DNA from: Sambucus nigra
Lineage: Eukaryota; Streptophyta; Magnoliopsida; Dipsacales; Adoxaceae
DNA length: 64,000 nucleotides
Direction of reading: 5' to 3'
NCBI GenBank assembly: GCA_949130495.1
Contig: OX422207.1
Span: 369,851,868-369,915,867 of the forward strand
Shown here: one piece after another, positions 57,930 to 64,000 of the stretch
How the letters are laid out: every line of letters starts with the position of its first letter
Numbering within the stretch: the stretch's first letter is position 1
Program-made: the position numbers and the translations under genes
The notes under the pieces: generated by a model
The model's input: only the letters and a program-made list of their open reading frames with translations
The model's database searches: none
Told to the model about the DNA's origin: nothing

Positions 57930-58154
57930 ATGCATTCATAACTTAGGAGGAATTGGAACTAATGTTGGTGACGTAGAAACAAGGAACAATAAACTCGGCA
58001 TATGATGAACCTTATTAATCTTTACTCCTACGTCTTCAACTAACACGTCATAGGATTGAATGGATAAACTCGAAAACTTTCATATAACTCAAATGTTTTT
58101 GTCCGAAATTGATCCAAAACTACATTAAGACTCAATCCGAGACATGTCCTTGCA

Positions 58155-58172
58155 AATCTCCCCCTTTGGCTA
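58155..58172 (-). other. Polypurine tract of D1
   Basis: The minus strand reads AGCCAAAGGGGGAGATT directly before the LTR tip TGCAAGG. Confidence 0.75.
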
Positions 58173-60060
58173 TTTCGGGATAAAAATCCTAAAGTGCCAT
58201 CAAGCTCTACTAGACTCAAACATCCCACCCAAACTTCACTCAAGACCCAAGGATCAATATATTTGCCGATGAAGAAAGTTGCCATACTTAGAACAATTCC
58301 TGCACACTTAAGTAAAATATCAAACACATAGGGAATATCAAGAATATTAAATGCATGTAAAAAAAATTACTCCCCTTAAATTAATTCTCCCCTTTATCAA
58401 CTATGATAAACCTAAGAAGATAGCACTTTCCCCCTAAGTTAAATCTCCTAAACTTAGATAAAATAGGATTAGATATTCGCCCTAGCATTCTCCCCCTTTT
58501 TGTTCAGGAATAGACAAAGCATATAGAATTAATAAAACAAAAGTGCATACAAAGCATAGAACATGAAATCATAAAGTATGATACATAAAGTATTAACTAA
58601 TCCATAAAAAGAATAAAGGATACAACTAAGATGCAAGAAAATGATACCAATATGATACATAAAGTATTAAGCATGTTATATCAACAAATAGTGCAACAAG
58701 ATATATTCTAATCATGAAGTAGAAGCATAGATGGACTAGAAAGAAAGGCAAATACAAATAGAATAAATATCATTAACGCACACGCACATATACTAGGTAT
58801 AAATAACACACATGACACAAAATAAAATAAGCTTTTTACACTCGTATGGCAAAAATGTGTTATATGGAAAAGGAAGTGTAGGGGTGTTAACTAGTAACAA
58901 TTAAATTTAGACCCAAACACTTAAAATATGTTCATGGAATTCTCAACTGATTGAAAACTTCATCACATTTGAATATAACCTCATGTGCCAATATAGATTG
59001 AACTCAATGAACAAACATACACAATGCATACAAGCCTAGAATTTTGATGATTCTATAAACCAATAGAGTCATGACATTGAAAGAACAACTAGGATAAACG
59101 GATATTGTGCAAACCGTTCATATACCATCAAAACTCCCTCAATATGCATATATATTTTTGAATGAATATATCAATTAAAACTAGGCCTTGGCAATTATTT
59201 TTCTTTTTAATGCCATATTTTATTTTTAGGCCTTTGGACCACGTATTTCTTTTAGGTCCATTCCAAATAGTGGCTTACTCGCAAGGGATGATATTTCCTT
59301 TCAGAGCCCTTCCCCGTGTACATTTATATATATTATTTTTATGTCTCACACAAATCTCACGTGCAACGAATTTTAACATGCACTAGTCATCCTATATCAC
59401 ATAACACGTAGATGACTATATTGATAGGAGAACACCTCACAAAGCTCAAATATACATATGAAGTTATAGTTTCAAGTGAGCTCGTGCATGTGTGAATTGA
59501 GGCATATAAAAATAGAATCCATTATATCAACACAAAACCCAACTGCTCCATGTAAGCATGGTAAAGAACATTTTAAGGATTTATAATCTTAACCAAAAGT
59601 TCTAGTCACATGGGAGCGAAAAATAAGGGATTCAAACACAAGTATATGCCACATAGAGTGTGTCAAACTAAAATACACACAATAAAAACTTTGTGAGTTT
59701 TTGACAATTTTTAACCAAAAGTAAAAAAAATTACTCAAAAGATACACAAAAATCATTTGTATTTTGCATTAATCTTAAATTACTAAAAAGGTACAACACA
59801 AATGATAAACATAAATATTTTTTGTATTTTTCATTTAATGTAAACAAAAATGAAGAACTATAATACAAAAGATAAACAACAATCATAATTCTAGCTTGTG
59901 ATATGGGGTAAAGCAATGACTAGAAAATGACTAAACATGCATACACCTAACAATGATAGATAATATGAGGAGTAAAAAGCTAGAGTATGCAAACAACTAA
60001 CACATTCAACCTTTAGATTTAGCAAGAGAGGAAGCATGTGAAAGTAAATGAGAATCAAAA
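58173..60060 (-). other. D1 internal non-coding region
   Basis: About 1.9 kb between gag and the 3' LTR with no convincing ORF on either strand. On the minus strand it holds several G-rich purine runs (AAAAAGGGGGAGAATG at about 58512-58497, GGGGGAAAGTG near 58430, AAGGGGAG near 58378) like extra polypurine tracts. D2 keeps the same region (24666-26180), so it is an old family feature. Confidence 0.6.
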
Positions 60061-61952
60061 GCCCTATTTTGTAAAACTACCAAGTCGGATCTCCTAACCC
60101 AAACTAATGACGAATGACTATCTCGGGGTGTAGGAATCTTGGCTACCTCTGTTTCCTTACGTTGGGATTTTCTAGGATCTTGTTAAAGATCAAATTTTTT
60201 TTCCTAAAATGACCTTTTCGACCACAATGAGAGCACCTAAAGACTCAGCCAAAAGACTTACCTAAGGAATGATCTATAACATTGTCCCTAGAGGATTCTC
60301 CTAAAATATTGTTTTTGGCTTTAAGAGTTGACTTATTACTAGTATCGAAGCCTAAACCACGAGTGACATTTTTATTTGAACCATTCCTAATATTTTATCT
60401 AACTTCTCCTAACGACACTCCAAATCAAATTTGACTTTACTAGAGTCTTTTAGTTTATTTTCTAAATCTAAAATTTGAGACTCTAATAAAACGTTGCACT
60501 CTTCAAACACGAGAAGCTCCTTTTTTAAGGATTCCATTAAACCTTTAAGGCTATCTCTCTCGCCTTCTACATATTCAAGCTTCTCACGAAGAGCTCTCTC
60601 ACGTGTCCTAATGTCTTCCACTAATGCACTCTCATCAATGACCTTGACACTCTCTCTTAAACTAGCTTCTAACTTCAAATTTGTTCTTTTTAATTTAATA
60701 GATTCTTCAAATAATTCTTGAAATGCAATTTGATGTTCAATCACATCAACCTCATTTTCATTTTCACTTTCACTCTCTCTTTCTTCTCTACTCTCACTAC
60801 CATCAAAAATAAGATAATCATAAACTTTCACCTTGGAAGTGTCATGTGTTAAAATTTCATTAATAGAAGAGTGCTCACTATCACTCACATGACTAGCCAT
60901 AAAAGCCACAAAGTTGGGCTTAGTGGGGGAATCGGGTCCCTCTTCCTTATCATTATCACTAAGGGTTGCATTGTATGAAATTGGTTGCTTACCCTCTATC
61001 CTTAGTTTAGTGGGGCACCCAAAAGCCCTATGTCCATACCCTTCACAACGATAACACCTATTTGACTCGTCCCTATTTAAATTTTCATTAAAAGTTTTAG
61101 GGATCTTTTCCGCTTTGTCATGCTTAGACTTTTCAAATTTCTTAAAATCATTTTTAAATATATCTTTGTTAAATTTAAGAAATTTATGAAACTTCCTAGC
61201 AAAACATAGCCATATCTTCCGAGTCACTCTAACTTTCACTCTCTACCACTTATTTTTCCTCCTTTTGGGATTTTAAAGCAACGCCCTTTTCTATTTTCTT
61301 TTTCAGTTTTAGAGGGAAACATGTCTAGTTCATAGGTTTGTAAATCACCTACGAGCTCTTCTAATTTCGTAGAGGCTAAAGTGGGTAAAGAATTTAACAC
61401 ACTCACCTTAGGAATAAATCTATCGGGTAAGGACATTAAGATTTTCTTTACTACTCGGTTGTCAGGTATTTTCTCTCTGAAATTAAAAGATGAATTAATT
61501 ATATTGGAAACTCTATCATAAAATTCATCAAAAGTTTCTTTTTTCATTCATTTTGATGGTTTCAAATTGAGTGGTGAGGTTTTGGAGTTTAGAAACTTTT
61601 ACGACAGTAGTTCCTTCATGAGTGAGTTGTAAAATATCCCAAGCTTCTTTAGAGGTTTCTCACGTCATAATGCGTCAAAATTCAACCGGTGTGACCATGT
61701 TAAACAAGGCATTTAGGCCTCGGGAATTAAAGTTTGCAAGTTTAAATTCATTTTCACTCCATCTATTGGTGGGTTTGGGAACACGTTCATTTTCAAATAA
61801 AAATGTAGGTGGGACCACCCATTAATGACAGACAACCAAACCCTCTCATCTAGAGACCTAAGTGCCGAACGCATACGTGGTTTCCAATATGCGTAGTTAG
61901 AACCATTGAAAATAGGAGATTTTGAAAATGGGGAAAATTCCATTTTTGTCAA
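60061..61952 (-). pseudogene. D1 gag (copia-type, UBN2 and CCHC), frameshifted
   Basis: Begins at ATG 61952: SPIFNGSNYAYWKPRMRSAL, the DUF4219-like gag front, to a stop at 61713. After a broken stretch, 61547-61236 reads a UBN2 domain (KETFDEFYDRVSNIINSSFN, KIPDNRVVKKILMSLPDRF). Then 61239-60409 (276 codons, another frame) has a CCHC zinc knuckle CYRCEGYGHRAFGC (residues C62, C65, H70, C75), an acidic middle and a long coiled coil to the end. A second Cys/His piece (RCSHCGRKGHF) is at about 60235-60200. Gag would package the element RNA. At least one frame change and stops in 61713-61550 disable it. Confidence 0.8.
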
Positions 61953-61995
61953 AAATATTTAAAAAGGATCTTAAACGCAATAATTTAGCGATCCC

Positions 61996-62007
61996 GCTCT
62001 GATACCA
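61996..62007 (-). other. Primer-binding site of D1
   Basis: The minus strand reads TGGTATCAGAGC, the exact initiator-Met type primer site, two bases from the LTR edge. Confidence 0.85.
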
Positions 62008-62009
62008 CG

Positions 62010-63590
62010 TGTTGGGAAATGATGACCCCCAATTTTGAATAAATCAAAATCAATTTCCTTTAAAGATGCGGAATAGAGAGGGTTGAATTGAACAAACACA
62101 AAAAAACAAATTTTAATTTCTTTTAAATTAAAATATCACTTAAACTAAATTAATCAACAAATACATATTTCACTTAAACAACTTAATTCAATCCAAGTCC
62201 TAGAAATTTGCCTAACAAAACAATTAATTCATTTTTGCAATTTAGGCCAAACCAAATTTTATCAAATTAAAATTAATGACTTGAACTAAATTAATTAAAC
62301 ATTACCGAAATTAATTTTAACACCAACTTACGCATGAGTAGTGATTTAAACCAATTTTATCTTTTTATCCTAAGCATGCATTATAAGTTATTTTGCAAGA
62401 TAAAATAAACAAATAACCACTGCGTCGCGTTGCACGAGGAAAAACCCACAATGGGAAAAAACCTCGGACGACCCTAGCCTTAAGTCCACTAAGTATGGTA
62501 TTTTTACAAGTACAAGAAAAATTACTCACTCAACTCGACATGACTCCCTTCAAGCCCCTTATGCGTCTTCTTGTACCAACCTCTGCTTATATGACAATCT
62601 CGAACTCCACCGGAACCTTGGAATCCACCAATGAGGGTTTAGGAACAACTGTCAACCATACATGGTGCCTTTCACCATGTGATAATGCCGCAGCCAAAAA
62701 TAAGACTTCTTCTTTGATGGATGTAGAAGTAAACCCAAACGAACTCTTCAACTCGGTAGAGTAAAACTCGGTGACAAACACTCCAAGAAAGATATTTATA
62801 TGGTAAATTGTAATAAACAAACTATGGGTGTAAACAAAGGTGTTTTGGAATAATGTTCTTGAAAATGCAAAGAGTTAAAACATAAACTTTTGAACTTTAA
62901 AATTTTCTCACTCAAATTTGTCTCTCAAAAAGGTGTTTAGAAAATGTCAAAAGTTAGTCTTTCAAACTTGGCTCCCATACATATAACTTATGTCAAGAGA
63001 TAGTGGTTAAAAGTAAGTGGGAACATGGGGAAAAACTGATTAAAACTGCCAAAAAAATTCCTGCCATAAATCTCGATCGAACGAGATTTTCGTTCGAACG
63101 AAGTCTCGTTCAAACGAGACTTCTAATGAAGTTCCAGTGGCCACGTGGAAAAATTCGTTGGCAAAATCGTTCAAACGACATTCTCGTATGAATGAAAAAC
63201 TCGTTCAAACGACAATATCGAAAGAAGTTCCAAAATCCTTAAAATTCGATTTTTAGCCCACAAACTTTATTTTAAAGTTATAAAGAAACCTTTTGAAAAT
63301 AAACATCAGTTTAAAATAAAATTACACCCACTAAACAATGTTCCAAGCTCCTATATATATGTAATGCATTCATACCTTAGGAGGAATTGGAACTAATGTT
63401 GGTGATGTAGAAACAAGGCACAATAAACTCGGCATATGATTAAGCTTTTTAATCTTGGCCGCTACGTCTTCAACTAACACGTTATAGGCTTAAATGGATA
63501 ATCTTGAAAACTATCCTATGACTCAAATGTTTTTGTCCTGAATTGAGCCAAAACTACATTAAGACTCAATCAGAGACTTGCGTCTTTGCA
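62010..63590 (-). repeat. D1 5' LTR (1581 bp)
   Basis: Starts TGTTGGGAAATGATGACCCC and ends GCGTCTTTGCA followed by GATAA. It is longer than the left copy because of sequence kept at 62624-62813 and near 62970-63015. Its palindrome-word block (63069-63232) has one more unit than the left copy. Confidence 0.85.
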
Positions 63591-64000
63591 GATAACCATA
63601 AATCGCAAGTGATAGAGATTAAACAGACTCTGTAGCAGTAGGAGAGTCTAAAAAATAACGTCAAAGGGTAGGAGTTTAGTTGATTGTGGCTGAATTCAAG
63701 GAGAATGAGGATTTTGTTGGATATTTTGTCCAACACTTGAAAAGGGGTTCTAAATATGTATACAAACAAGTTGTCATCCAACTCTATAACCTTATCTTTA
63801 ATTAACTCAGGCTGCCCGAGACTCTTATCTGTTTGAGATTGGTCAATCCAAAGAGTATTTCTACTCTTCAGGAGATCTTAGTCAAAATTGACATTGCGAG
63901 GGTCGTAAAAATAGTGGTAGCTATGTACAGTGTGATCCAAATTAATGAGGAGGATGACTAGTTTACCGAATAAGATGTCACTTCCAAAGTCCAAGAAGGA
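63591..64000 (+). pseudogene. Antisense-type gene of second Tat-like element, continued
   Basis: After the D1 insertion the plus-strand gene goes on: VAEFKENEDFVGYFVQHLKR followed by GSKYVYKQVVIQLYNL (63685-63795), similar to the last part of plant putative transposon proteins (FKxSxxF...G...). Stops occur at about 63798 and later. It runs off the window end, toward the expected pol of its parent element. Confidence 0.55.

Larger units (their letters stand above)
56813..58154 (-). repeat. D1 3' LTR (1342 bp)
   Basis: Starts TGTTGGGAAATAATGACCCC and ends GTCCTTGCA. Compared with the right LTR it lacks about 190 bp (right-copy 62624-62813) and about 45 bp (right-copy near 62970-63015), and has a longer TA repeat (57899-57926). 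It holds a palindrome-word block at 57649-57776. Confidence 0.85.
56813..63590 (-). mobile_element. Copia-like LTR element D1, gag only, 6.8 kb
   Basis: Flanked by a perfect 5-bp duplication GATAA (56808-56812 and 63591-63595). Left (3') LTR 56813-58154, right (5') LTR 62010-63590, polypurine tract 58155-58172, primer site 61996-62007, gag 61952-60409. The 2 kb between gag and the 3' LTR has no RT, RNase H, integrase or protease. It is therefore a non-autonomous element that would depend on a partner's enzymes, unless pol was lost from this copy. D2 has the same layout, which favours a gag-only family. The two LTRs differ by large deletions as well as substitutions. Confidence 0.85.

Noticed and set aside
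1..64000. tRNA or rRNA genes
   Set aside because: Met-type primer sites (TGGTATCAGAGC) resemble tRNA ends but no cloverleaf or rRNA core was seen.
1..64000. A bacterial, plasmid or phage origin of the window
   Set aside because: No operons or compact coding; spliced frames and plant retrotransposon lineages dominate.

Overview
This is a eukaryotic, almost certainly flowering-plant, repeat-rich window. No host gene, rRNA, tRNA or CRISPR array was recognised. Everything identifiable is transposable-element DNA, mostly LTR retrotransposons nested inside one another. Plant origin is inferred from the lineages seen: Tat-type Ty3/gypsy with an antisense ORF, long-LTR Ty3/gypsy whose LTRs start TGTAATACCCC, Ty1/copia with initiator-Met primer sites, and a small hAT-like MITE. 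Most of the DNA is AT-rich and decayed; one young, GC-richer element (7896-18428) stands out.

Layout. 1-3087: AT-rich DNA with a decayed plus-strand gag-like coiled coil. 3088-23317: decayed minus-strand copia family C: an LTR fragment, a gag fragment, a 2.1-kb LTR (4397-6544), RNase H, RT, integrase, gag, primer site, then a second LTR cut at 23317. Its pol is interrupted by a MITE (7097-7512) and by the Tat-type gypsy element (7896-18428: 420-bp LTRs, GATTC target-site duplication). The gypsy gag-pol is on the minus strand. A separate spliced plus-strand gene (8657-11778) lies antisense between pol and the 3' LTR.

23318-44490: a second copia-like family, D (copy D2, minus strand), whose gag is split by a complex with Athila-like features (about 26.2-30.9 kb), a 2.9-kb solo LTR (31682-34590, duplication CCAAC) and the 5' part of a long-LTR gypsy element (35217-about 43480). 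That gypsy LTR carries a further solo LTR of its own family (35922-38715). 44491-48880: an opposite-orientation D element with almost no interior. 48881-51150: minus-strand gypsy gag, primer site and LTR. 51200-53150: decayed Athila/Tat-like gypsy pol, minus strand. 54927-64000: a decayed antisense-type gene of another Tat-like element, split by D1 (56813-63590), a gag-only LTR element flanked by GATAA.

How the parts relate. The order of events can be read from insertion junctions: copia C is older than the MITE, the Tat element and D2; D2 is older than the solo LTR and the long-LTR gypsy; the Tat-like gene at the right end is older than D1. The least ordinary signals are the antisense multi-exon gene with a candidate second terminal exon, a gag-pol frame closed only by C-to-T-type stop codons, and clusters of short palindromes (TCGTTCGAACGA or TCGATCGATCGA) in the LTRs of unrelated families. 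All reading was by eye; boundaries given as 'about' may be off by tens to hundreds of bases.
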